From assembly GCF_000499385.1 (NCBI RefSeq), contig NW_013652461.1:143501-207500 (forward strand): a stretch of DNA of 64,000 nucleotides, in the 5' to 3' direction. The DNA is from Eimeria necatrix (Eukaryota > Apicomplexa > Conoidasida > Eucoccidiorida > Eimeriidae). The notes under the pieces are model-generated. The model made no database searches and was not told the origin of the DNA. It worked only from the letters and a program-made list of their open reading frames with translations. The position numbers and the translations under genes are program-made. Shown piece by piece: positions 1 to 13,200 of this stretch. The first letter of the stretch is position 1. Every line of letters begins with the position of its first letter.

Positions 1-989
1 TATGCTCGGCCGTCAGTGCCTTTGTCCAGCCACTGTAGCTGCGAAGAGAGCGGAAAGCTAAAAGGCTGATGACGTGTGTGTGTGAGCGTAGGGTGATCCA
101 GCTGAAACCTAGCTTTTAGGTGTCACGCACGTATTATAAACGGCTCGGTTGCAAGGTTAGACGGATGCCTTGCTTAGCTCACTCTGTTGCTACAACATGC
201 ACGTATGATGTCATTGAACGTTGCATTTATTTTTTGTGCACAAGTTTTCTTTGACGTTGTTCAGAAAATGTGCGATTGTTCGGAAGACTGGGAACACCTG
301 GCGCTTGTGTAAGACTGTAATGAAAACCTGGGCTGTCGTGTCTGCACATCAGGCCTCCAAGAACCTTGGAAAGTTTCCAGGCTGTTTGACGGTAGAACTG
401 CAGTGCACAGCACCGAGTGCTGCGAATAAGGAGCTACGTGTCCGTTCTACGAGGGCCCTACGATAACCGTCTACCTTCGACGCATTTCGTTGAAGCAGTA
501 GTCCAAATATTATGGAACACATTTATTCACAGCTTTTCAAAATCTACTTACTTGAAAATCCCCCCTGCTGGGGGTTCCTGCCTCGTATGATCTGTGGGGA
601 GGAGACCTGCAACGGTGCCGGTGTCATCTTGAGCCCCAATTTCCAGTTGTTTACACACACATCTTGTAGTGCACTGCGCCCGCAGCTGCGACGTGCTTTC
701 AGTCCCTTGGGCCGGGCCTATAAACTGCACCCTACGCTAGTCGATTCCCTAGAAACTACAGCTATTGCGATTAAGGATACAAAATCATGAGTTTATCAAA
801 TTTGTCTGTCTGTTTCGCACCCTCCTGGGAGCTCGCCCCCTAGTCCCTAAGGGAGGGAGGCTTGCCCTGGCGCCGGCGCTGTCTCCAGCCCCAGTCTCCA
901 CGCAATTCCACGAATTCACGTGTGCATATAAAATATAATCACTTTCTCTTACTTTTTGTCTGGTAAGAGGGCCCTGTCTCCCTCCAGTC

Positions 990-1227
990 TTGCGACCCCT
1001 CGTAGGTCGCTGGCTAGCTATCCTCTCTAGAGCACTAACCAGCCCCATTGTAGTGTCTGTGCGCTACACATCTAGTGTATAAATGGTACTTCACCGGAAA
1101 GACGGCTTAGTTCGGTCCTACTAAGAGGGTCCAATCCTCGTTGCGTGTTACGGCCTCTTCTAGGTCACCAGCTAGCTATCTTTTATAGGCCACCAGCAAG
1201 CCCTATTGTAGTGCTTGTGCACTACAG
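990..1227. repeat. Imperfect direct duplication of about 75 bp
   Basis: The stretch around 996-1070 and the stretch around 1153-1226 share an ordered series of words: taggtc, gctagctatc, ccagc, cc(c/t)attgtagtg, then gtgc(g/a)ctaca. Small substitutions and indels separate them. This looks like an old local duplication. No coding potential is evident. Confidence 0.6.
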
Positions 1228-4200
1228 AAACCAACTAATAATGCAGAGCAGCTAGATGTCTTTTAGTGCATGCAATGTCCGTTTATCAGACGCCTGTAGC
1301 TTGTACTACCACCCAGGAGGGAGTGCTGGCCTCCTCCTTTTGTTCTTCGGTCTAGGCAATTATGGTAACTCTGTGCACCCCCGCATCAAGGAGCGAAAGC
1401 AGCTAAGGTGCAGTGATTTAATAGAAGTAATTGCTCCTGATTATTCAGCTCCTGTGAAAGTTGCACGTGTTTTTTACTTGCGCTTTTCTGGCGGAAGCCA
1501 AATATGGATCATGCGTTACCAGAACCAATTCTGTTGGCCGCGATAGTCTGAAAAAACTAGAACATGCTTTCTAGGTAAGATACAAGGGTGCTTCGGGGAA
1601 TATGATCGGCTGACACACTATATTAGGATGTGAAAGCAGCCTGAGAAATTCATCAACGATGGATATCGAAGTAACTAACGGTCGCAGCTACGTCATGCGC
1701 TTTTTCCAGGAGAAAGACATACCACTTGGCGAATAGAATCGCAGAAAGAAACTCAGGCGCTGTTACGTCCGGTACGTACTTCAGAATGTTCTTTATGATG
1801 TGACGAACGTTAGTATGCACTATACGAACAATGACCAAAGTGTGATTATTCCTTGTATTCCTTGAAAATCATTCAACTGCAGTAGAGCGTTAATCATAAC
1901 TATATTAAGAACGAGCAAACTGGAATTTCTGTTTTAAAACCAGCGACGCAAAATGATCACGGTGAGTATGAAACCAACCGAAAAACTGTATTCACTGTTT
2001 GAAAGGCATTCACAGGAAAGTTGTTGAACGTTAATATTAACAAGCAATCCCTAAGCGATCTTTTCATCTTGATAAACTTTTTGGCTACAGCTCGTCACAA
2101 AGAAAATGACACGCGAAATTTGCAGCACAGCCAGAAGGTATACCCAGGAAATGGAAGACTGCAATTTATCTAAGAGGCACATGCCATAACAGCTCAATTG
2201 TAGGAGTGATGTGGACAGAATTGGCGAAACGGGAACAAGCTGCTGTGCGTGCAATGATATTGTTTCTGAGGGACACTGCAAATGGACGTTCGTGTGTCGC
2301 AAACTACCAATGTTGTGCTCAGACAAAAAGCAATTGGATGCTCCCATAGGCCATCGTTGGAGAAAAGGATTTGGCGATAGAGAGTAACAGCAGTACATAC
2401 AACCTGTGGAATGCAGAAGATTCTCTCAAAGTATAATTCCGCTTTACGACACTTTTGTTTGACTAAATGTTATCATGCACTTTTCTGCTCGCATCGTCCT
2501 TGCTGACATTTCTGTTTGTCGATACCGCAATTAAGTTGTCGTGTGGATTTCTGCTCTGTTTTCTTTGGCGGCTTCTCAGCGAGTTGCTTCGTGACTTGCG
2601 CGCTGAGGTCTCCCTCTCGAATCATTTTATAAAAAGCCTAGAATTAGTGTATATTTTTTTGGTGGTGCCAGATTTCCCATGTGGTTTAAACACCGAGCGA
2701 AAGAACGAAGAATGGTGGAGACAGTAGCCCTGACCTTTACAAAACCTGCAAATAGCAGTTTCGGACTTATTATACGTACCAGTTCGTCTTGCAGCACGGT
2801 ATATTCTATCACGTAGTACCCCTGATATTACATGCAACAAATAGGGACGCTCTTTCCTGAGACAAATTAGCGTGAGGCAAACTTCAATAGGTATTCGGAA
2901 AAAGTCGCCTAGAGGTACGTAAAAAATATCATGTCTGATTCATGAAGAGCAGTTAGTATGTACTCTAGCTGGGATATATGGTTAGTTTGATTACTTCGAG
3001 TGCGCGGACACAGGGGGAAATTAAAAAAGTATACTCTCGATATCCTGAGAATAAAGTGGGGATATCCAGATACTCCGTTATTGATAAGCAGCAGGTGAAT
3101 TGAAACTATAGGAAATACGCGGCATGAGACAGGCTGAACACTCAGAGTAGGCGAAATAACGGAGCCAATCAGGCATCGCAGCGGAGCACGCAAGCAGGCT
3201 TTATGTTGAAACGAATGCAAAAGCATTTTCATTGATGAATGTCGCAATTTGGAGCCGGTCCCTCTAAAACTTGAGGGATGCTTGACAAATTCTTCATAGC
3301 ACATGCAGGCATGTATCAAACGAAAACCTGCAACGCTCCCGATGGAACACCTTATCAACGGAAGAGCCGGGCATTAAACTGCATGTCTTTGTGCTGAGCG
3401 CAGCTAAAAGCGCGATGGGGCATGAACTACACAAAGCATGAAATGCAAAGATTAATGGGGTTGCTGAAGCCACATGCCTGCGGCAAAAAAAAGCAATGCG
3501 AGGACAACTCTACAAAACAGCTTTGACTGCATTGACGTACCAGCCTAAATACTGTACGATTCACTCAAATGGGTACGGTACTGTGTAAGTCTCCTTCGTT
3601 GAAAAGGACGGCAAAGCTTCCGTGCTGAGTTGTGAAAACTTTGTAAGCAGTGACCCCGCAGAGTTACATGGTAACGATGCTGCCCGTAATATCCATTTGC
3701 TTTGACGCCGTGTGTTTGCGTGTGGACACCAATCGTGTAGTGGTAATAATAGACCATGCAGGCTCGCCTAAGCTTTGTGCGTATAGGTTGTTGTTCCTAT
3801 CTTACAACACGCTTTCTGTGTGAAGCGGAAATTTATTCCAGCAAGGACAAAAGAAAATAATGAAAGAAAACACACTGCTATTGTTTTAACTCTTGTTAGT
3901 GTAAGGGTTTTTCTTGGATGCATCCACAAAGACTCATGAATAACAAGTAACAATTGACGAATGTGTGAGACGAAGCATGCGTTGATTCCCTGGAAAAGGC
4001 TAGCACGATTTTGGACAGTCAGTAAATTAGTGGCTTTGAGGGGACGCTTGACAGATACTTAACGTGCAGAATCGAAAAATCTAGTGTATCATTTTCTTCG
4101 GGGCGTCAATTCTTTTCACAACGTACGTGGATCGTAGCCAACGCATGTATAATATCATTTTCTCTAAAATTCTTGTTGCCGCTGGTCAGATTTTCATGAC

Positions 4201-7200
4201 GAAAAGCTGATGCTGCCGCTAGTGCAGCAGCAGCTGCTCCTGAAGACGTAGCTTCCGCCGCTACTGCTGTAGCAGCATGAGCTTCTTCAGCCTCATTCCA
4301 TTCATCTACTGTCCATATTTCAGCCGAAAGCCTGTAAGAATGCGTTTGCTGAGAATAAAATCTGTCATTGCGCAGTCTCATGTCGTGCGCATTTTTTAGC
4401 CGACTACAAAACGCTACTGCTGCGTTTCCTTTTTTGGAATACCTGTTCCTAACCATGCAGTTTTCTTTGGGCGTTGTGGTGAATCTGATTCACTACCAGG
4501 GAAAACAGTTGCTTTACTACTAATGAGGCTGTTCCGCAGAAACGGGGCATTCACTGTGTAATGGAAAAAATTATTCATCTGTGAGAACTACACCAACTGC
4601 GCTGCGGTTCGAGATGACTCCATTAGTCATTATGGGCTTTTCCTAGTTCGACTTTAAAGTTGGGAAAATTTTAGGAAACTGCAGGTCTTGAGTGCACTTC
4701 TGGCGTACAACTAACGTAGATTTTTTAATCTGTTCACCGGCTAGTTGTATCCGTGTGAATGCCCTTCCGCATATTTCCCCTGAAATGCGGATAGTTGCTA
4801 GATGGCATATATCTACACTGGTGATTAAATCCAACAGGTGCACACTTCTCAGCACGTTCGCATGACAAATCTTCTCTACATTGTCAGTCCAATTTTAAAT
4901 TTACAATAAATATTATGCGTAATTCTGTATAAGCAGGAAAAGAAACGAGGGAGCCTTTGAAGCTTCTTTTTCTTTCATATTGGAGTTTCATTATTCATAG
5001 CGTGCACGAGTAGAGATCTAACCATGAGCTTGCTGCTGTTCAGCGAGAACGGCATATTCCTGCTGCCATAGGCAGGAATATTCATCATTGAGGAACCCAC
5101 CATATAGAGATATCTGCTGCATACCTGTAGCTTGCATCTATATCCTGTGCTATTTCAATGAAGTCGTTTCCTTCCTTGTAATACTGTTAACGGTCTCATA
5201 ATAAAAACAAAATTGGAAACGCCGTCCAGTCACAGCTGAAATTTGTTGTTCACTAGCATTCACAAACACCTACAACACAACTACTAATTTGACGAAATAT
5301 TGGCAGCTCTCTTCCGATATGAACGTACAACATTTCACGATACGAGCTGCAAGTTCTCGAGCCTCTATTGAGAACGTACTATTTCGTTAATTTGTGTTTA
5401 AAAAAAGCTATTTCCATGAATAGAGTAATTTCTGCTCTGAAGAACCACCACAGATATTATTCTGTGAAGTAAGGAAAAATTTGAACTGAATCTACAGGAC
5501 GATGCGCCGGCTTTTTTATTAAACACGCCTCTCAACATTGCCATATTTGTCCTCAAAATAGAACTGTCAACTCTTCTCCGTAGTCTCCTTTTGTTTTTCT
5601 TTTGTCGCAGAGATATCTTTCCTCGGACCCGCAAAAGAGTGCGCTCCTACTATCTGCTATGTAGGAGATGTCCTCATGCGGGAAAGGCAAAACATATGAT
5701 ATCTCCATCTGGCAGTGCAGGGCGTGGTGTCGCGAATTGCTTTCCTCTACTGAGCTGTCTTTCAGCGTGTATGTAGCTTATCAAGGACAGTTTGCCGTGA
5801 GATCTGCAGTATGGCAGCGAGGGAACCTATTAGTAATTTTCAAACAAAAATGCAGCAGGAATTTACTCTGCTGCAGTAGTGCAGATTTTTGAACAAACAT
5901 CTGACCACAAATGTGGCAGCAACTTACGACAAACCACCAACCTTGCGTTTTTTTGCTCTCTTTGAAAACCACCTACTACTCACTTCACTCACTTCTGCGG
6001 CTATGAGCACTACCGAAGATTGCTCCTAAGCAGACATTGGGACTGTTACAAAGTAACTTCGATGCCCTCAGCGCTCCTGCTGTCAGAGGCATTTGAGTGC
6101 ATTTTCCCTCTATTTGTGTGTTTGGCATACACATAGAGAAGACATAGGCAGGCTTTGCTCTCACAGAGGATAGCAAGCAGAATCACACATATAGCCATAG
6201 CAATGAAGTGAACGCGAACCTTTAGACTTTATCAACAACAAATTTAAGCAGCATATACTGCCACCCAAGTAATGATGTACAAATTATCTTCACCTGCAGT
6301 TTTATTGGTGAAAAGCTTCGTATAGGAGAACATGAGTAAAATAACCGGTGACTACTATGAGCCAGCCTTTGATAAAATGTCTACAGCTGTTTCAAAGTTA
6401 CAAGGAAGCCCACTGCCTGCTGTGCTTTACTATGTCAGCTCTTCTTTAGAACACCATGAAACTCGTCCATGTTTGCAAAGCTTTACACAGAACAAAGTGA
6501 ATAGTGCTTCTCTGACGGAAGTAGGGGGATTAAAAAGTGTTCGATGCAAGCCGAAGTTTCGCTTCTTATCGCTTGTCAAAGGCCGAACCGGGATTCGCAA
6601 CAGCACTCATCCACCCTCATTGAACTTCTCGTGAAGGTCTAGTGACCTGCCAGGTATACAGTTGCCTGAGCGATACTGGCAAAATCGTCGACATGATACA
6701 CGGCGGGCAGCGCTATAGGGACAACTGCCGTGGAGTAGCGTTGCGTTGCTGTGGTGTATCACTACTCTAGGAGCGTCCGCCAACCTGAGCACGATTAGGA
6801 ATCTTTAGCTGTCTTTGGAAATATGAAGCAATGCTAGCTCTCTTTCAAAATATCACATCTCCCTGACGTGATTTAAAAAGGTGCCGCGCTAAAGTATTTC
6901 TGCTGCAGGAATTCTATACTGAAGCACTGCTATGTACACTAACAATGAGCGATGCTGCTAGGATACCCAAAAGCCAATTGCATCCCTTGCCTCCCTTTTG
7001 GAAGCCAGCGAAACCACGCGTAGAGGATGTACGCGGGCATCCATGCTTTCCTTCTATGTCTTCAGAATTCAAAAAGATCCTTCGGTGTTGTCTGGTGTTG
7101 CGGACCTTTACACCGTTCTGCAATACGTTTTGTCAGAGCCCTGCAAGCGATGTAACTAAATGATCTTCAATAATTATGTAAATAGCGCCCCAGGTAGTGA

Positions 7201-7578
7201 CCGTGAAGTCGTGACGATGCTCACAGGCAATACATGACGCAACAGCAGGACAGAAATCCTGCGCAAGTGACCACGTACGATCCTGAGTGCGGAAGAATCC
7301 TTTCAGCAAAACGCGGGAGGGCTTGCACATAGACAATATAGACTCCATAAGAGTGAATCGTGAGCGGAAAAGCACTAAAGCGAATCGCCGCATATTATAA
7401 AAGGTAACTGCGCGCGACAGAGTATGAACATCTTGTCGCCATCCACTGAAGCCACTCCACAGCAGCAAGACAGCTGGGTAAGAAAACATGATTTTTCTTC
7501 AGCCCATTAGTCTTTGGGTGCAGCGGAGTCACTTCACAGCACTCAAGCACGAGGATGGGGACAACATGGTATTGCATT

Positions 7579-7738
7579 AGTACATCAATGCTTCAATTCT
7601 CGGGTTAATTCTGTAAGCATTCTATTTCACATGTTTAACAAAAGTTACTAGTCGGCCAGTACATCAATGCTTCAATTCTCGGGTTAATTCTGTAAGCATT
7701 CTATTTCACATGTTTAACAAAAGTTACTAGTCGGCCAG
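7579..7738. repeat. Perfect 79-bp tandem duplication (two copies)
   Basis: Copy 1 is 7579-7657 and copy 2 is 7658-7736. Both begin agtacatcaatgcttcaatt and end with gtcggcc, and I see no mismatch between them. The lack of divergence points to a recent event or an assembly artefact. No gene is visible around it. Confidence 0.9.
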
Positions 7739-9001
7739 GACTCCGCCAATCTGTTGCAATCGCTCTTCCGGACTAGCAGACCTCCGTAGGGCGCCCTCGC
7801 CAGCTCATCAGGACTGTCAAGGCGTCCGAAGTTTGGCTTGGGCACATGCTAGCGAAGTACGCGCTATAAAGCCTGCAAACCATGCCATACCGTAGGAAGA
7901 CGGCAGCGCAACGCCATGTTGATTGCAGCGTCATTGCTCCGAAAAGCAAAGTGAGCCTACGCCTGTGAATGGAATAAACCTGGGTCGGGTGGAACAGACT
8001 TCAGCTTCGCTATTCACGAAAAGCGCACTCCGCTGCACCACGAAAGATCCCAATGCGCACACTTCCTCCCTGGGTCCACAGAAACGGAAAGCTCTTCGTT
8101 TTCCTGCTCATTCCACAACACGGATGCTACAAAGTTACTAGCGACTCCAAAATCATCACTGACGCACACTCTCTACAGCAGAACTCAGTGAGCCTGCGCA
8201 AGTCACAGAGAACATCAGGACGGCACAAAAGTGCGCACTTAGCATCTGCAAGGTGGTTGTCTAAAGCGTGTTCACGCATAGTCGTGTTTGAGAGGTGCGA
8301 ATAGACAGGCTTCAGCTTAACGCCAATTTCGCACCATCGTCCGTGAGCCCGGAGCAGAATCGCGGCATTACGGCTTTGAAACTCCTCTCAAAGAATGCTG
8401 CAGGCATATCAGTTGTTTTTCTAAGCCAAATAATGCATTAACTACGTCTTGAAGCTGCGCAATGCGAAAAGAGGGTGAAGATAGTTCGAGCAGAATACTT
8501 GTGTGACTTGTCATGACCGTGCTTACATGAAGAAGGCGTTGCTGTAGGCACGAACATAGGCAGAATGCCAGTCTTTCTCTCGGATGCAGAAGCTAACTGG
8601 TGTCGTAGAGGCTGCTTTCCACGCCCTAAAGGCCATAATTTTGACAGTGCAGATGGCTCTTGCATGTATACCTTGCTGTCTGGAAGGTGAGTGCACCACG
8701 GGGCATCTGAAAGTTGTTTGAAACTGCGGGCAGGGTGCAGTGCTTAACTCTTGGAAGAGCTCCTGGAAAACGCAGAGCACAACATATCGTCGCAGTCAGA
8801 CAGGGTTTTATCACTGAACATCTACAACGCAATATGCAGGAAAACTATTGTTCGGGTGCCATGTTTTCAGGAGGCGAAGGAAAAAATATGCTTTGATATC
8901 AAGGGGTGCGGCATCCCCAGAATTCTCTAAATTCACAGTGGCAACACAGAGAGCTGACACCACTGGTCTAGTAAAAAACACAGAAGCCCTAGAACGTGGC
9001 T

Positions 9002-9165
9002 GCATCAGCACATCGACCAGAGGAATATTTAACGTATGGTGCCCTTCTGACACACTGACCAACCACCACACCAGGGTGGCCCGACATGCGCCCTGGTGTG
9101 GTGGTTGGCCTGTGTGTCAGAAGGGCACCATACGTTAAATATTCCTCTAGTCGATGTGCTGATGC
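9002..9165. repeat. Long hairpin: 75-bp inverted repeat, 14-nt loop
   Basis: The left arm is 9002-9076 and the right arm 9091-9165, with a loop at 9077-9090. By eye about 72 of 75 positions pair; I count mismatches near 9018 and in the cacactgacc/cacacaggcc segment. No transposase-like frame lies inside and no clear target-site duplication is visible, so it is either a fold-back element or a palindromic rearrangement. Confidence 0.9.
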
Positions 9166-10184
9166 CGGAAATTATCACTAGTTTTCACTCGATTTCAGTT
9201 TTCGCCACCCCTTAATACATCACAAAAAGCTATTCAGCCTTCAGTTTAACAAGAAGAAACATTATTGGTAGAGTGCCACCCCACATTCCATTTTAATTGT
9301 ATTTCTGCTGTTAAGATGAAAATAGGAAAAGGTTGCCAAATGAAGTCCAGCAGTAAGCTATCGCTTACACTGCTGATCGCGGGCATGGCTCAACCGTGAT
9401 AGAAAATACAGGATGTTTGTTCATTACGTGTTACCTGCGGGAAGCAGCAGCGCCTTGTGTTGTAACCGTGAATACCGACACGCTACAAAGCAGCTGTGGA
9501 AGATCCCGCATTAACGAGGCATTCAAGCACGAAGCAAGAATGCTCCGTTGTAACAAGCTTGGAAGCGCCGAGCCGAACGCCCGTCAGCAGCAGTTAGTTG
9601 CGTTCTACTGTCAACGTCGAGGGATAGAAGCAGACAAACGAACTACGTTCACTGCATACATTATACACTACCGTTGACCTCTAGCTGTGCAACGGTGATT
9701 GTGGGATGGTCAAATTGGACGAGAGCTATTTTGCACCGATTATTAAGATACTGGTTGAAAATAAAGTAGCGTCACCCTTGAATTTCATATTTAAAATCGT
9801 TATCGCAACGATTCTAGCTCAGGAAAGTCTTCTCAGAAATTTCATCTTTATTCGCATGTGGACTTCATATTTTCCGCAACGCCTGTCGCACGCAGCGTCT
9901 TTCACGACAAACCTACATGCATTTTGACCGCAGGAAGATTCGCGCTGCGGTAAGAATTTTGGAAAGGCCTCTCGCGCTTCCACCCGTTGCCTCCCCAAAT
10001 GCTCTTCCTCCAAGCGTGGATTAGTGAAGCCGTGATAGGCTATTCGTGAACCTATGCGCAAGCCAGTAGGAGTGCAAAGCACGAAACAGTGCTTTTAACA
10101 GTGCCTTTCAGCGAGGTTAAGCCAGAAGATGAAAGCCAAGGCTCTGCGATTTGCGGTGCAGGAAGATCTGTTCTCTCGTTTCCG

Positions 10185-10239
10185 TCCGTGTCTGAGGGTT
10201 TCCTGGGGCAGCGAGCTGCAGGAAACCCTCAGACGCGGA
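10185..10239. repeat. Short hairpin, 20-nt arms
   Basis: The arms are 10185-10204 and 10220-10239, complementary with one T/C mismatch, around a 15-nt loop that itself contains the small palindrome gcagc..gctgc. It is not followed by a T-tract and lies in no recognised gene. Confidence 0.7.
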
Positions 10240-13200
10240 CGCAAGCGGTTGGGTCCAAACGACGCCGAAAGGGAAATTGCACAGCCCTACAAGGCGTCAT
10301 TGCAGAAAACATCATAACAGAATATGAGAGTTTCGACGAACAACAAGGACAGAGCCATCTGCCGTTTCTATGCTTGCAGTGTTGCAAAAGCCCAAAGAAG
10401 ACTATCACACAGGTCCTTTGGCAGCAAAAGGCTGCCTAATACTTTCTAGCTAGTCACTCCTATTTGCGAGGCCGAAGTATTGTTTACACATTGCTGATTA
10501 AGGCGAAGGAGGCAGTATCATACACCTCAACAGCATGCTATTTGACACCTACCGTGAACGCATTTACTCACACCGAAGTTTCAGCAGCACGGGGATGTGG
10601 GCGAAATCTAGGTGGCTGGAGACCAGATATCTCATCTGCTCAGACGCATCGGCATCTAGAAGTTAGTCCTGTTCACTGCTCCTGCAAGTTTGTCTCGCCC
10701 ACGTGCATTTGCAGTGCTGTTGCAAAGTGATTTCTCCAGATATGCGGGCAGAAGGCAAGTCAACGTGTTGGTTTGTTCAAATGTTCATTGTCTTTCATAT
10801 GACTCAAGTGTATGCATTCGGTGCGCGACTGACACAAGGAGCCTCACATGGGATACGACCGTCAACGCTACTGGTTTCGTAGAGGAGTTCGTCACTAAGT
10901 GGTTTCTAAGCTGTATGTGTACAAGCTTTGGATGAGTCCTTCGTATTACGTATTACTCGGCTTCTAATCTCGATGCGTACCTACACTCTCAGTGCATGGA
11001 ATTCGCAATGCCCGTTCCTCAAGTTCGAGGCCAAAAGGATGCTTAGTGGTATCTCTCTCATTTCTGGCTTAGAACAAAATATATTTGTCTGTGTCAAAAT
11101 GCCTAACGCTGCATCCGTAAGTTCTTGGCGCACGGCTGTGGGCGTCGCATCGCCATCATGGTAAGAGGGTCATTGGCTCTTCGTGAGGACATACGCATAA
11201 GGCATAGCGGGGTTCAGGGCGAAGTAATCTCTACGAGCAAATGAAATGCTAGAAAAGCTAATCATGATACAATTAAACCTTGTCTAGAAACTACAAAGGG
11301 CTCCGGCGTAGATCTACACAACATGCAGCTCGAAGGTGCGCCTGCGCAAAGGCAGCGAGATAGACGGTGCTTTCACTCTCAGAGTGCCAAACATTTGCTG
11401 TCTACGAGCGCGACAGACCGCTTCTAGTGCAAACAGCATGTTTAACAAATAGGCGTCTGTTTTTCGCCTGCAAGGATCCTGCTTTACAGAGAGAGCCATA
11501 TCTTAAAAGCTCACCATCAAGCTGCAAGCTTTATAGGCTCACGGTGGTACCGTTAGTAGCTACTAGAAAAGCTTTAACTGTATCGTCGTTGTTTCATCTG
11601 GCCTTCTGCTGAGTAGCTAGAGCGTCTTCTGCTAGAAGCCGATAAATTGGTTAGCCCGCAGCTTCCCACCAGGAGCAACAGCGTCCAGTCATACCAGTAC
11701 TGCTTATACGATAATTTGATAGCTTCCACCACAGTCGCTTCTTCTGGAGCTGCTTCCTGTGTAGCAAGCTGCTTATAACCTATGTGGAACTAGCATAGCC
11801 TAGGGTATCAACACTGGCAGGAAACATTCGGAGAAAACAACAGGGAGTACTCACCCGCCCTGAAGGACAGCGTCGTACTGTAATCAGGCAAGAAGACTGC
11901 AGTAGCTCAAGCTCTGTAACAACAGCAAAGACTCCTTCATTGGATTGTTCGGCCCTTTTTACTCCAGCCCTTCATCCTCGTGAGCAATTCTTGTGATTTA
12001 ATCAGGAGAAAGGAGCACTGAAACGCTCTTCGCACAGGCGTCATCACGGCAACGCTACCTTCGTCATTACCTTCCCTTGGCCCGAAATACCGCCTTCAGC
12101 AGACTGAGAGAAATTCCGGAAACGAACTAGGCAATAACTTAGTGTGCCCATGGACTGGATGATATTCATTGCACATTTTGACAAACGAAAAAGGTGATTC
12201 TGAGAGCATTCGATAATCTCTGCAAACGTGATGAAAAGAAACGCGACGACTAGTCACACTGTAGCTGCTTTGGAAAGCAGGCCTTTCGGGTCTCGTGGGC
12301 GCCCCGCCAGGCGGCTATAACAGCGGAATTTGTGAAATCAATCAGTGTGATATCACTCGAAAAATCTGGCCACAAACTTAAGCTTTCGCCGTCTTTGCCA
12401 GATAGCCAGTGTGCTCACAAGTAAAATGCAGGACAGTCGCACGTATGCTTCTCCGTGGACGCGTAGCCCACTCATATCCAAGTTCCAGAAGCTGAATGAG
12501 AAAATGGGTGAGAAGACACGCAACGCACGGAAACGCATGGAGCAGACAGCGCTATTCTGCTTCTATTGCAAGCGTCACCTATCATTAAATCCGTAGAGTA
12601 GTAGTACCATTAAAGATGTGTCGGTTAATTACTTCAAGAAGTTTCGGTCGACTGCATAACAGTAGAGATGTGACAGCAGGGAAATCACTAGGGGTCCTAC
12701 GTGTACCAAACTCTTTTCCAGCGCTAATAGCCATCTAGAGGTGCTGCAAGGGTATCTGCGAATCACCTGGCCACTCAACAATAATGCGCGGAGCAAGCGC
12801 ATGCGTACAATTTGCTCCATGTAGGCTTGTTTAGATCCAAATTCATAGCTCACAATCGCACGAAGCACAGGATCACACAGAGCCCCTGGAAAATTCTACG
12901 CTACGCTGAGTTACTTTCTTCTTGTGTTTTGATATCGTGACCTGCAAATCTTTGCCGCGTGCTCTCAATATATAAGCTATGCCAACAAATTCCGCAGAGC
13001 ACAATCTTACTATCCGAGCTTTTACGTTTTGCAGCAGTGTAAATGATGGGACATAGGCTGGAGCAGAAGTAAACGCGCTGCATGCCTCAAAGCCGCCATC
13101 TTTTCAACGAGTGTGATGCTTGAGAGCTTAGGAGTCCGCAACAAGTGTGCCGAGGCTAAAAGGCCAGTGCTCGGTGTGTTTTGTTCGTATGCTGCTTGTT

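Noticed and set aside
4106..4456. Minus-strand frame with WTVDEWNEAEEAH and an Ala-rich stretch
   Set aside because: The composition looks somewhat protein-like and a possible acceptor precedes it, but there is no recognisable family and no phase-matched neighbouring exon, so it is not listed as a gene.
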